From positions 4,803,674 to 4,867,673 of the forward strand of contig NW_024468937.1 in assembly GCF_010015615.1 (NCBI RefSeq): a stretch of DNA of 64,000 nucleotides, in the 5' to 3' direction. A program made the translations under genes and the position numbers. The stretch comes from Cucurbitaria berberidis CBS 394.84. Lineage: Eukaryota > Ascomycota > Dothideomycetes > Pleosporales > Cucurbitariaceae. Shown here one piece after another: positions 12,357-23,174 of the stretch (position 1 is its first letter; every line of letters begins with the position of its first letter). The notes under the pieces are model-generated. The model saw only the letters and a program-made list of their open reading frames with translations, was not told the DNA's origin and ran no database searches.

Positions 12357-12975
12357 GTGAGAGGGGTTGGTGGGGGAATAGACATATTAAGCGTACGTAG
12401 ACTATAGAGTGATTAACGCTTGAACTGAGCGACACGGTGATGGTCCAGACTAAGTGTCTCTCTCTCTTTCTCGGCAAATGATACTGTCAGGACCTTCTAG
12501 TATATAACTAGAGAAGTAGCAAGTAAACCAGAGGCCGTCTTAGCCTCGTTGGAGGCATGTATAATATTTTAACAATATTAGCTAGCTAAGCGTCACCTGC
12601 TTGTGTGCCTGGCATAACAGGAGGTGCAGAACGTTGCTGGAACTTTTAGTTCTAGCTTAGTATTTTACGCATTCTTTCCTACACTTTGAAAATAATAGAT
12701 ACCTATTGCACTTCTTGATATACAATTTCCTAGTTAAGCACTGTACAGACATCCTGGCCTAGGCGAAAATTCTGAAGGCATTGTTGGCCCTCCTTGTAAG
12801 CGGCAGAAACTTGGCTTATTAACTGAGGCAGTTAGCGTCAAGGTTTAGCACATGTTCGCTCCTAAGGGTCATCACTCGAGCTATCACAGTTCTGTCTGTG
12901 ATCAATGGCATTTATCGATAGTTGACACCGTCGAGACTACAATACCGGCCCGCGGCGGAAGTCAGCTTCAAGGAC
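12357..12975. other. Gene-free A/T-rich stretch
   Basis: No supported gene. The 12480-12760 part is rich in TpA and TAG/CTAG words (tatataactag, agctagctaag). This could be a decayed repeat, but no element ends are seen. Confidence 0.4.
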
Positions 12976-14388
12976 TCATACCCTAGGGGCCTTGTCCAGC
13001 TTCTCTACAATGCCATCCTTGTACTTTCCTCTGCCCCATTCCAAGATTTTACTCAGAAAATGCACGAGCTCTCGTACATTGTGTGTTGTACGCCATGACC
13101 GAATACATTCCATGTAAACCGCGCCCTGGTGGTTGAAATGTACCCACAGCGTGTGTATGGGACCCGCTGTGACAATCGAGAAGCAAACATCCGAATTAGA
13201 CTGATGAGTCCTATCAGAAGAAGAACCAGAATCCCATGCCACTTGACAGTCAAGATCCTGAAGGATCGCAAGCATAGAAGCACCGCTAACAGCGGCTTGG
13301 TTCTCCGCGCTGACAAGGCTCCCATTAACACTCTGTCCCTTTGCTTCTACGACTAGGAAAGGGAAACGTATACCCATATCAGCCGCATGTGGGTCGCTAA
13401 GTATTGACCCAGATGCCTGATGATCAACAAGCTGACGCTGGTTTTGTTGGCTGAATGCAGTGTGCGCGAGACCGACTGTGATATCGGGCTTTGGCGTTGA
13501 TATATGGTATGGATCTGCGGCTTCACTGCTGCTAGTCGGCGCCAGAGACGGTGGCAGGGACGGTACGGGGCCGGCAAAAGTGGAGTTAATCGCTGAATCG
13601 TCTAGTGTGTTGAAACTGGGGAGGGCAGTCTGGGCTGTGTGAAAATCGCGCGTTTCGCGTTGGTCTTCGGTCTCGTTGTACGGTGTACTTGTGGGTTTGA
13701 GGGCAGCATTCCAGACTAGTCTAGTAAGTACATTACGACAGAGCAGTGGAGCACCTATGCACCTACCCTTCTCTGACATGTGCGCTTGTAATTCGTCCGG
13801 CCAAAGATCTGATAGATAAACCAGGAGGTTGTATAGGCTGGCTTTCCAATCGCCCTCGAGCGAGCAATTGCGTGCATTTCTTCGTGAATCGGTCTGGTAG
13901 CGTGCTGCGCAAGTTTCGATGCGTGCATCGTGTGTTGCTGCCGCGACCTGATCGTCCCATGACTTGATGTCCAGTATACCTCGCACCTCGTTGTCAATTA
14001 CCGACGGAAGATAGCCCAATCTGTCTACAAAAACACCTGCCTGGTGCAGGTTCCGCGTACGATACGTTTGCGGGGATGTTTGCTTGCTAGGACTAGGTGT
14101 CCGAGCCCGTCGGGGGCGGCGCCCACGGTTGTTTGAAGGTGCGCTTCGAGGGGTGGGAGGTGCTGCCATCATCTCTGGATCGCAATCAGCCGTACTGGTT
14201 TCCACCCAGTGTCGGACTGATGATTGATGTGCCTTGTGATTTAACTGGGAGCAGAGCGCTTCTTCCGTCAGAGGTGGAGTCGGTGATGTACGGGGCTGAT
14301 CGAGTTTTGAATATTGATTCTTGAGCCGCTTCACGCTACAAGCGCTGCCAGGATCAGTCTGCAGGCTGTCCGATTGTTTCCGCTTCAT
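12976..14388 (-). CDS. DUF7924-like protein, possible PD-(D/E)xK nuclease fold
   Basis: Open frame of 470 aa from the ATG at 14388. The N-terminal 140 residues are basic and disordered (RGRRPRRARTPSPSKQ). The C-terminal half has KPDITVGLAHTAF (about residue 303) and FPFLVVEAKGQS (about residue 344), then AENQAAVSGASMLAILQDL. A D followed by ExK in a hydrophobic strand, then a Q-containing helix, is the core pattern of PD-(D/E)xK nucleases, and the layout fits the fungal DUF7924 family. Function is unknown. A 51-base segment at 13716-13766 has gtaggt...ctag ends and no stop, so it is probably an intron; splicing would give 453 aa and join SEK to WNAALKP. It is divergently paired with the phosphotransferase-like gene. 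Confidence 0.75.
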   Translation of the reverse strand: MKRKQSDSLQTDPGSACSVKRLKNQYSKLDQPRTSPTPPLTEEALCSQLNHKAHQSSVRHWVETSTADCDPEMMAAPPTPRSAPSNNRGRRPRRARTPSPSKQTSPQTYRTRNLHQAGVFVDRLGYLPSVIDNEVRGILDIKSWDDQVAAATHDARIETCAARYQTDSRRNARNCSLEGDWKASLYNLLVYLSDLWPDELQAHMSEKGRCIGAPLLCRNVLTRLVWNAALKPTSTPYNETEDQRETRDFHTAQTALPSFNTLDDSAINSTFAGPVPSLPPSLAPTSSSEAADPYHISTPKPDITVGLAHTAFSQQNQRQLVDHQASGSILSDPHAADMGIRFPFLVVEAKGQSVNGSLVSAENQAAVSGASMLAILQDLDCQVAWDSGSSSDRTHQSNSDVCFSIVTAGPIHTLWVHFNHQGAVYMECIRSWRTTHNVRELVHFLSKILEWGRGKYKDGIVEKLDKAPRV

Positions 14389-14572
14389 TGTATGCAGTGG
14401 AGGCGGAAGGGACAGCTACGTCGTTGATAAATGCTTGGGAGGCGGCTTCTTGGCAATGCTGGTACTCGCTTAGTAATTAGTGGCTGAGAGGCAGGAGCGA
14501 CGATGGAGGCTACACGACAACAACGTTTACCAGTCGCTTGCGAACAGCCCGACAGAACATTTGGAGGTCACA

Positions 14573-15649
14573 ATGATGAAGCTAGCAAGGGGAAGTCTGA
14601 CAAGTTCTGAGGCTTTCGAGTCAGAAGACGACTACATTCAGAGGATGGAGGCACAGAGTGGCAGGTACCTTTTAAATTATCTGAGACTTCTGCTGACTAG
14701 ATGCAGATATCACGTTCTTCAAAACGTACGACATAACATACGAGTTCACCGCCACGACCTTCACAAAAACTTCCCGGCTTCCAATCAAGAGTCAACGGCT
14801 TGATGGCACTCCTTTTGTATGGTATAGATCCTGGTAAGAAACAGTCACACTCATTCGGCGGGCCAGGGGAGTGAATGACCTGGCTTTCAACCACAAGATC
14901 GTGCAATAGTAACTACGGATAGGAACCATGAGCGCATCACCAATGAGGCCAGAGCCTTGGAAATAGTCTTGAAGGAGACGAAGATACCTGTTCCGCGACT
15001 GCTAGCCCATGGGAGTCATCCAGATGGTCGGAGATTTTTAATCACAGAGTTCATTGAAGGCCCCCGTCTGGACACGTTTCCTGGCCGGAGTTGCTCCAAG
15101 CCAGAGGGACAGGAGCACACAAACGGTACGTCGTGTAAAGACTGTTCAGACCAGGCTTATGCAAATGCTCTCGACTTTATTTCTGGCACAGTTATGCCAC
15201 AGCTCGCAACCATGAAATCTCAATCTCGGGGTATCGATGGATTTGTTATGCCCCCCTCTTGGCTAAGCCCTGACATCCAGCCTCCGTGGACAGGAAAAGA
15301 ACGCTGGAAAACTCTCCCTTTAAAGCAGCCTGAGTATGTCTTCCAACATGGTGATATCGCAGCCCATAACATCATCATGGATCCACGAACACTGAAGGTA
15401 AAGGCCTTGATTGATTTTGAGTATGCTGGATTTTACCCACCAGGAATGGAAAACTGGACTGGAACGCTTTGTCCAGATGCGTACAACAGGCGTAGCGAAA
15501 ATATAGCCCATCTGATAAAGCAATTCCTTGCGACGGAGTACGTCGAATGTTACGACAAATGGAGCGACAAAATGGAGTTAAACAAGTTAACCGACCTTGG
15601 GAAACTTCCGCATCCAGATCAAGTGAGGCAGGATGGTACAGAGGATTGA
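14573..15649 (+). CDS. Aminoglycoside-phosphotransferase-like kinase, 5' exons unresolved
   Basis: The 3' exon, from about 14906 to 15649, encodes the APH fold: ITNEARALEIVLKETKIPVP, then FLITEFIEGPRLD, the catalytic YVFQHGDIAAHNIIMDP and the metal-binding ALIDFEYAGFYPPG. These kinase-like fungal proteins are common, and their substrates are unknown. Upstream, MMKLARGSLTSSEAFESEDD (ATG at 14573) and ADITFFKTYDITYEFTATTF (14703 on) look like preceding exons. However, joining them with the best GT/AG sites shifts the frame at both junctions. An unusual donor or a mutated gene would explain this. No ATG opens the 3' exon by itself. The true start and integrity are uncertain. Confidence 0.55.
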
Positions 15650-15742
15650 TTAAATGCATGACGAAGCTTCTTGAATCCTGACTTGTCTCATAGATAACCT
15701 CTCTACTTTGAATGCCTGAGTGTGACCGATGCATTCTTTGCT

Positions 15743-15936
15743 TCAATCAAAAGTGTTTCCTCCACAATTCAAGCACTGCGTAGTAGTGTGCGAGACAACC
15801 GCGTCACAGCCCCGGCACCTCTTCATGATAGGAGGGTTGTTTAGTATCGTGGTGTTGAAATGGCCATATGCACACTGCACATTCTCTAGAATAACCTTAC
15901 AATCCCTGTTGTGCCTGCGTTTGCTTGGCAAGCCCA
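15743..15936 (-). CDS. Small zinc-ribbon-like protein, hypothetical
   Basis: A 64-aa frame from the ATG at 15936, ending MKRCRGCDAVV...TQCLNCGGNTFD. Two CxxC knuckles about 13 residues apart, the second followed by GG, form a zinc-ribbon pattern, and two further cysteines (RDCKV, QCAYGH) lie upstream. The frame remains open upstream to another ATG at 16060 (105 aa), and introns may exist. I do not recognise a family. Located between the 3' ends of the phosphotransferase-like gene and the Dcr2-like gene. Short length keeps confidence low. Confidence 0.4.
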
Positions 15937-16212
15937 TTAGCAAAAAGAAGTAAACAAATGGCTTATGAAAAGTTGACGCCAGTAGACTGCGGTGTACTGT
16001 TAGTATACACCGTATTGGCCGAATCTCAAGCCTGTCTCGCAACCACTGATTCTCGCTCATGCGTAACAAGTAGGCTGTAGAGAAATGCGGACGAACCCCT
16101 CTAGGACTTACCCACCCCAAGATTTTGGAGTAACCGTAGAGCTTTACAATAAATTCTTGCGCTGTGCGGAGCCCGAACGGAGAAGATTGCCTCTCCGTAT
16201 GCCACATCAACG

Positions 16213-17880
16213 TCAAGTCACTATGCAGCTTCTATCATTTTTTCGCACGGGCGGATCCGCCACCACTCCATTCTCCATAAGCATCAGTTCATCAGTTCTG
16301 CCAATGGCATATTCCAACCGCATCCAAGTCTTCAGGCTTCCAGCGCTTGCGTTAAGTTCCCATACCCGCATTCGTCGATAAAATCGCTTTCCGGCGTACG
16401 AGCCATAACCCCCAAAACCACTGGCACCTCCATAGCATAGCCAAGGACTTTGCGGGGTTTTACCGTCATGCTGCGTTTGTTGTGGCAATAAAGCGGCAAA
16501 ATCGTTCACGTGATCGTGCCCGCAGCCTACTGCTGATATGCCATAGTCAACCAAAGCGTCGTAGAAATGAGAATTGAAGCTAGGGCCCTCGGTCGGTTCC
16601 CTTCGTTGGCCGCTCCGTATACAGAGATGGCGGTCTTTGAACTCAGGTAGAGGAATGTGTATGATAACGAAAGAGAGATTACCCGCGTTTCGTAGCGATT
16701 GGAAAGTGGTCTTGAACCAATCAATTTGGCTTGGCTTGATATGATCATAGCGGTTGTTCAATGTCGTGCTCGGCAGTTTGCTGTGCGAATCCAGGAAATA
16801 CAGAGTAGATACGGGGAGCTCTGATGGGGCGGGGGCCAGGATCTGAACGTAGAAGTTGCCTACACCATCAACCTGCTCTGGGCCTGGCTCGGAGAGGCTA
16901 AAGGGTAGATTCTGAAGTATTGACATCTGTGCTGTGCCTGTGCAAGATCAGCATGATCATCTTGCGGAAACGAAACTAAACCCCTTTGCAGGAGCGTGGC
17001 AGCTCTGTGTCGAATGCTATCTTTGTTAGGGTTATGTAAAAAATGATTACTTACGTGATAATGCGTGGCTTCCCTCACTATCATGATTGCCAAATACGGC
17101 AGCGAATGGAATGGAACGCTCGATGATAGGAGCGACCACCTTGAAGAGGGCAGTTTGGCTGTCTGTGATGTCGTGATGCAATTGATCTCCAGTGAGAATC
17201 ACAAGGTCTGGCTTCTCTGCGTCCAATATCTCCCCAATAAATCTTACGGTAAGGGGATCAGCCTCGCTCTCCGGTAGATCGTTCCCTTGTTCATCAATAG
17301 CATCATTGCATACGCCAACACCAGTAACCATATGCGTGTCAGATATCTGGACAATCTTAAATTTGCTATCCTCCCTAACTCTCAACGGCACATCAGCAGT
17401 CAGTCTAGGCTTGGCTCTGCCGTGAAGTATGCTTAGCCTCGCAACCGGAATCTCTGGTTGAGCATTAATTTGGAGCGGAGATTGCATGAGAGTCCATTGT
17501 GGTCGTGGATCAACAGCATCTGTACCAAATAGAACCTCCACCTCTGTCACAGCCTGGTCAATGTCGCCAGCGAACTTCTTTCTCAGCACCCAAATTCCGC
17601 CAGGTCGACTGTTCCAGTGGCCTGAGCTGGAGGGGGGCCGCTCACCGGCTCTGATATCTCCAACCACCAGGGTCTCAGCCGCGAGCTCGTCTTCATTTGC
17701 CAGCGCTACATACAGCCAAGCACTGTGCTGAGAGGTATATTGGTAAAGATCCTTCTCTATACAGTGCCATGTTCGCGGGTCGAGTTCGCAGGTGGACGTC
17801 TTCGGAGGGATGATGCATACGGTTATATCTGTGACGACGTGTCGAGCAACGATAGTGGTAGTATGCGGGGCGGACGACAT
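16213..17880 (-). CDS. Dcr2/Sia1-like calcineurin-type metallophosphoesterase
   Basis: Two exons, minus strand: 17880-17055 and 16937-16213, with a 117-base phase-1 intron at 16938-17054, giving 516 aa. The acceptor at 16938 is selected over a nearer one because it yields HALSRTAQMSILQNLPFSLS in frame. The N-terminal 170 residues are family specific. The catalytic domain carries all metal-binding blocks: QISDTHM (about 179-184), LTGDQLHHD (about 225), GNHDSEG (about 260) and GCGHDHVN near the C-terminus. The family includes yeast Dcr2, a phosphatase linked to cell-cycle exit from G1 and to unfolded-protein-response signalling through Ire1. The role in this fungus is inferred from family only. 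Confidence 0.88.
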
Positions 17881-18884
17881 CGCCCTTCGATAGGGGAAAT
17901 TTTGAAACGGTCGAGCGTAAGAAGCGTGAAGGCTAGTAAGACATCATAAACAGTTATTCGTTGTTTGGGTCGACCGCGGTCGGTGCATCCGACCTCAGCG
18001 ATTAGGTAATAACGGTAGGCCTTGGGTAACGATCCAGGAGCAGCCCACTGGAGGAGGTTAAGGATATAACAATATAACCCCGCCATGACGCTAAGCCTGT
18101 TTGGCCACAGAAAAGAGTTCCGTAGCCGCGGGAACGAAGCCTGGGGAAGCATCCTTGCCGAAAAGGCTGATGGGCGAATGCTAGCTCTCCTCTGAGGCTG
18201 AAAGGGCTTTGGTTCATCGCTTCGCCATCTGCAGTCGTTTACTGGGACTTTTACTTTAATCTCTACTTCTTTCGAGACCCCAGTATTTACTAAAGTAGAG
18301 GCAGGTTCTGCACCTGTCTATATTTCGAATGCGCTGCGACCGGTATTGGACGTACTGTCCCCTCAGCATGCATTTGGGCCTTATTTTCGTCATTCTCTAC
18401 TTTGCTTGGGATATGGCGGTGACCATACTCCCTAATCTCGGTCCTGATGATATAAGTGCTTGAAGAAAGGCAGTAACAAACAAGACAACCATTCACTTCC
18501 AACAAGGAAGACGTCATGCTCTTCATAATAGCTCCCCCACTTCTATTATCGGAATCTGCCTATAAGGTATTGCCTGGACAACATCTAAAATGAGTCAGCT
18601 GCGTGTTATGTAAAGAGTTCCTGGCACATACTGCTCATATCCCCCTCGAATTTCTCGTACTTCCTCAGTCTAAGAAAGAGAATATGAGAAAGGCAACTCG
18701 CTAGGAGCTTACCTGAAAGATCAATAATTCCTCTTCCTGTAATAATAGAACTTAATTCACTAGTCTATGCATACAAGTTGTAATAGATTATATATCCCCT
18801 AATGCTTTATCTAGGCAGTAGCATGCGTATATATATATAAGATACTAGCGGGTATAGCACCTGAACTGTAGTTTTATACTGATC

Positions 18885-19063
18885 TCTCCTACTGCGTTGT
18901 ATGATCCGCTCTAGCGTTGACTTTACTTTCAAAGGCAATGAAGAGAAGATATCAAAAGGTCAGCACTTACAAGAAATCGCGCCTAAATCATATCCCAACA
19001 GTTTACTTTCTTGGTTTGAAAGTAAAGTCAACGCTAGAGCGGATCATACAACGCAGTAGGAGA
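18885..19063. repeat. Perfect 49-bp inverted repeat, 81-bp spacer
   Basis: The left arm at 18885-18933 and right arm at 19015-19063 are exact reverse complements over 49 bases by direct reading. The match stops sharply at both ends: c18884 against a19064, and g18934 against g19014. The right arm lies inside a 58-base segment (19007-19064) flanked by a 15-bp direct repeat at 18992-19006 and 19065-19079. No transposase or known MITE terminal sequence was recognised. Confidence 0.9.
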
Positions 19064-19079
19064 AATCCCAACAGTTTAC
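18992..19079. repeat. 15-bp direct repeat flanking the right inverted-repeat arm
   Basis: The word atcccaacagtttac occurs at 18992-19006 and again at 19065-19079. The 58 bases between the copies hold the right inverted-repeat arm plus nine other bases, so the pair resembles a target duplication around an inserted segment. Confidence 0.85.
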
Positions 19080-19100
19080 AAAAGGAAGACGACTCTGACC

Positions 19101-21020
19101 TTACAGCCTGCGCCCTCTGCTTTCTTCACCTGGGCTCGGGCTTCCACTTCCATTCCCATTAATCGCACCATAGTCGTTCACACGAACCTCGTTCGCGCCA
19201 GGCATAAGCACCTCCCTGGCGCCCTGAGCCTCCTCTTCAATATTGTCTCTCAGAATCCTATGGCTACGTCGCCAAACAAAAGCGACAAGTGCGATACCCA
19301 CCAGCAACGCCAGGCCAAGGAGGATAATGTTGACGGGGACAGGATCGTTGCGAAAGGCCTTGTGCGTTGCGGCGTCGAGTGCGGATTGCGAGAAGTTGAA
19401 TAGGCCGGCAAGACAGATGATTAGGCCGTAGACTTTGCCGAAGGTGGCGAAGCCAAAGACTTTGGCGGAGTAGTCGCTACGAGCGTGTTAGTGGCATATT
19501 GGTGGTTAGTTCAAGCGTGACATGGAGGACTTACGAGACAGCAGTGTAGTACAGCGGGCGATACAGAACGAAGAGAGCAATGTTCGAGTACGCTGCCCAC
19601 GTTTCGGGGATGACGCCTAGAACACCGATTGCTGTCGCAGTAGATACGAGCATGGCTAGGGTGAAGGTAGTACTCGTGTTATCCAGCAGCAGACCAATGA
19701 AGGGAACCGAAATAACACCGCCAACGGGTAGTGCGACGTCGAAGAAATTGTTGATCTCAACGGCCTTGTCGTAGTTATGGAAAATGTATGTGTACTGCGT
19801 CCGAATAGTAGCGACGAAGTAATTGATCCTCGTCATTTGCAGAACCGTGAACAAAGTGATGAGAACGAACCACGGTGTGCGGATTTGCTGTGCGGCAGTG
19901 CGTCCGTGTAGTGCACCCCACACGCCTGATGTGTTCTTCTTCCTCTCTTCCTCTTGTGCTTGATTTGCGCCGTCTTTGGTGCCAATGAGGGTTGTGATCT
20001 CACTGACAATGCTGTCACGGTGCGCGCGACGGGATTCTTGTAGACGTTGGACTGTAGCTTCGTCTTCAATGTCATCATCCGAGTCGTGGATGAGATGTTC
20101 TTCTTCTGCTTGGGTAACGAGCTCGCCGACAGTCTTGTAGGACACAGATGGCATAAAAAGTACTTGGACAGTCAAGATAAATGCCGGTACAATGAGGTAG
20201 ATGAGGAAGAACTTCTTAAGCGTGAATCCGCCATTGGTAGCCTGGTAGAGCAATCGGTAGATTAGGAAGATTGCGCTCGAGGTATCGAAAGCTCCAGTGA
20301 GAAGGGCCAGGATAAGTCCAGAGTATCGCGGGAACGTGTTGCTGAGCTGGAAGGAGGAAATGAATATAAATGGTCCGCCCAATGCCATGAACAGGTATGC
20401 GGGGATATATGCATCGAATGGCAACTGCGCCGCAAACGCGAAAAGCAGTGAACCGAGAGTGATGGATATGGCGCCGGTTATGCCACATACGCGCGGCCCG
20501 AAGCGATCGAGAATCGTACCAACAGGCAATGCGACGACGTTGGTGGAAACGGCAGCAATTGTGAACATGAGGTTGAGCCTGCTCTCGTGTCAGCATCGCA
20601 CCTTCCACTCCAAAGATGGATTACGTACCGGAGCTCCTGCTCATAGCACACAATGACATTCTGGTCAAGCTCCTCCTTTGTGCACTGATTTCTGTATACG
20701 CCCTCCTCGAGAAGTACCGGTTTTATCGCGGCGTACCCGAAGACGACGCCGGCGGCGAAGAGGCAGTAGATAACGGCGAAGAAGACCTGGACTACGGGCG
20801 ATTAGCTCCTATGTCTCCAACTCCTGCATGTGGGTATTTGCGTACGCAGTCTCTTCCACTTGGGCACTTCGAAGGCGCCGATTGTTGCTTCTTCACCCGT
20901 AGGCTCTGTCCATGTTCCCACGGGGTTGAAAGACATCTTACGGTGCCTCGAGTCCGGACTCGCCTCTCTACTCCACGGCTCGTGCTCCTCCATAGCCGTG
21001 AGGCGCTGGGAGAGAGACAT
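19101..21020 (-). CDS. Major facilitator superfamily transporter, Fmp42/SLC43-like
   Basis: Four exons, minus strand: 21020-20846, 20791-20629, 20578-19535 and 19476-19101, with introns of 54, 50 and 58 bases, giving 585 aa. Phases sum correctly, and the first acceptor is fixed by the continuous helix LLQVFFAVIYCLFAAGVVFG. The N-terminus is cytosolic. The first bundle has ILDRFGPRVCGITGAISITL, a variant of the MFS loop 2-3 motif. An acidic central loop (HDSDDDIEDEATV) separates it from the second bundle, which ends in IILLGLALLVGIALVAFVW and a polar tail. The pattern resembles the yeast Fmp42 group, related to SLC43 amino-acid carriers. Substrate and membrane location cannot be read from sequence. 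Confidence 0.85.
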
Positions 21021-22250
21021 TTTGTGCTACTCTTTCTTCCGTTCTCCTCTAGGAACACCGCAGTTCGTCAGTGTATGATGCCTCCAACCTTCTATCGTGC
21101 TATCGGTGGCGGCTATCGCTCAAGCTTCGCAAAATTTAGGCGGGGGATGACGTCTGCGCTAGCTTATCTCCGGCAATTGGCTCACCCAAGCATAGTAGAT
21201 CTGACGACGCAAAGGCAAAGGGCAACAATGGGAAGCAGAAGTGAAGGATCTGGGTCCTATATACAAAGTCATGGCGTGCGAATGGTAAGAAGCGGGGATG
21301 TCTGGCTGCATGCCGAGAGGTGCATGAGGCGTCGAGGTCCAAAGTCCTGGGTTCCGCGTGATCGCAGTGCAGGCAACCGCCAGATTCTATTACGCATAAC
21401 ACGGGTGAGGCGCCTGACATGGAAATGTGAGCTCATCTCTTACAGTCTCTACCCAAACAGTTACATTTGTTCCCTTGAAGTTAGAGCCGCTGTTCTCGAG
21501 ACGATCTCAGAGCTTCAATCGTCCAGCCAATGGCTTCGCAGGCCAGCCGCGGAAGGAGAGCTCTGACCACTGTGCATATCACATAATTCTCTCTCCCCTC
21601 TCCACCACTGATGCACGATGACCAACTCCTGCACCTTGTGACTGCGTGACTGCAAATTTTCAATTACGTTACAAGAGGGCAGAAGCCAGCACGGTATTTG
21701 CACTACGATATTCGAGGATATTTGCTCTTGCCATTGCGTATCCCAAGGTTCTGTGGCGTCATGGCTGTTGTGTGTTATCGGGAATTTAACAGCATACAAG
21801 TTATCTCGTAAAATACTTTTCGTATAACTCGATATTTCTAAAATTCCTTAGCAGTCTTGCTTCATATGTCAAGCTAAGTACAAGTGGTTTTAGCCTGCGA
21901 TTCTTGAATGACACTCCCCGTGTTAAGGAGTCATACTTTGCAAAAGACTATGGGTCAGCAACGAGTCGTTCATGCAGTTGTCACCGAAGACTCGTATGCC
22001 ATATCTTGCTGCATTAGGTCTCTCAAACTGATAGAATTCCAAAGTTAACCCTCTGTATGTGCACAATTTACCGTAACCGCCAAAATCCCCAGTCCACATT
22101 CACTAAGCCCCGATGCATCCTACAACCCCACAATGAAACCAATACCTCACCTCTCGTATAGCCCTCAACATTCACCAGCCCGCATTTGCCCATCCAAATC
22201 AAGCTCGAGCCTTCACTGACACACCAGCCCTCTGCTAGTCCCTCCAGCCC
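21021..22250. other. Intergenic region, no gene supported
   Basis: Promoter side of the MFS gene and 3' side of the small Cys-rich gene. Open frames present lack recognisable domains and end in ordinary intergenic sequence. Confidence 0.45.
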
Positions 22251-22508
22251 CTATTCACCCTGTACTTTTTTACGCCAGTCCTCTATCCGCTGACAGTTCG
22301 CGCAAAACACACCCATTGTCCTTAGACGACCTTCAAGCACGCCGCACCAACCCGGTTGACGATCGCCACGATAGATCAGGACATTGGGGTTTTCGTGACT
22401 TTGGCAGTACGTGCTGTGCACAATAGCGGTGTTTTGGAGCACCTTCGAGCATTGATGGGGTGGATCTAATTTATAGTTCTCACAGACGTATTCATACTGT
22501 TCGCACAT
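22251..22508 (-). CDS. Small cysteine-rich protein, hypothetical
   Basis: Intronless frame of 85 aa with a good ATG at 22508 and TAG at 22251. It has seven cysteines (residues 2, 9, 20, 35, 55, 69 and 72) and several His, including SHENP and CANC near the end. There is no signal peptide, so disulphide-stabilised secretion is unlikely; zinc binding is more plausible. Aromatic and charged composition (CEQYEYVCENYKL) looks like protein rather than chance. I do not recognise the family. It stands alone, with over 600 bases on either side. Confidence 0.55.
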   Translation of the reverse strand: MCEQYEYVCENYKLDPPHQCSKVLQNTAIVHSTYCQSHENPNVLIYRGDRQPGWCGVLEGRLRTMGVFCANCQRIEDWRKKVQGE

Positions 22509-23174
22509 GTTGCTGGGCTTGAAGTTAGACTTTTGTTGGTTGGTGTTAAATGCTCGCTCGCTGGCTCGAGGTTTCTAGTAAGTGTTCGTGTCGCTGTCGT
22601 TTGTAGTATAAATGATAGCTCGATTGTCTTGATACTGGTCCTGTTTGTAGATTGTTGATCGTAGTATGTTGGTGGAGGAAGGAAGACAAATGCTGCCACA
22701 CTGGAGCTTTTATACTTGGTATACAACATGGAACAGTCAGTTACTTTGACTCCCGAATGCGTGACTGTGGATGACTGACTAGCTCGATGCATGGGGATAA
22801 GACTCAATGTGACTAGTATATGGAGTAAACCTGCACCAAGAGTCAAAGTCGGTCATGAAAGGCATGATCAGAGGCACAGAGGACTAAAAGTGCATGTGAA
22901 ATGCGTTGATAGATCACAAAGATGTATTGGTTTTGGAGGGTCTTGCCCAGTAATGATCCATTAGGATTAAAGACATTCAATGTCTAAACAGAATATAACA
23001 AAACAAAGATAAAAAGACTCCAAACTCCCTTGTAATGACCTTTTTTTGTTGACTTGACAAATATGAGGAAAAAGACGTAGAAGGCTGGCAGAGGACGCTC
23101 TTGGTTGACCATTCCTTTTGTTCGTGCGTCGCGTTCGTTGATGTAGCAACATGCGACCCTAGTGGACGCCACGT
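22509..23174. other. Intergenic region, no gene supported
   Basis: Promoter side of the Cys-rich gene and 3' UTR side of the MARVEL gene. A/T-rich, with no convincing frame. Confidence 0.45.

Larger units (their letters stand above)
17881..19100. other. Gene-free region with foldback repeat
   Basis: No supported coding sequence. About 18530-18860 is A/T- and TpA-rich with an AT dinucleotide run ending near 18839. It contains the perfect inverted repeat listed separately. It lies between the promoter of the Dcr2-like gene and the 3' end of the MFS gene. Confidence 0.5.

Noticed and set aside
20616..21566. Long plus-strand open frame antisense to the MFS transporter 5' exons
   Set aside because: It overlaps exons 1-2 and part of the promoter of a well-supported gene and encodes no recognisable domain; frame length results from codon bias on the opposite strand.
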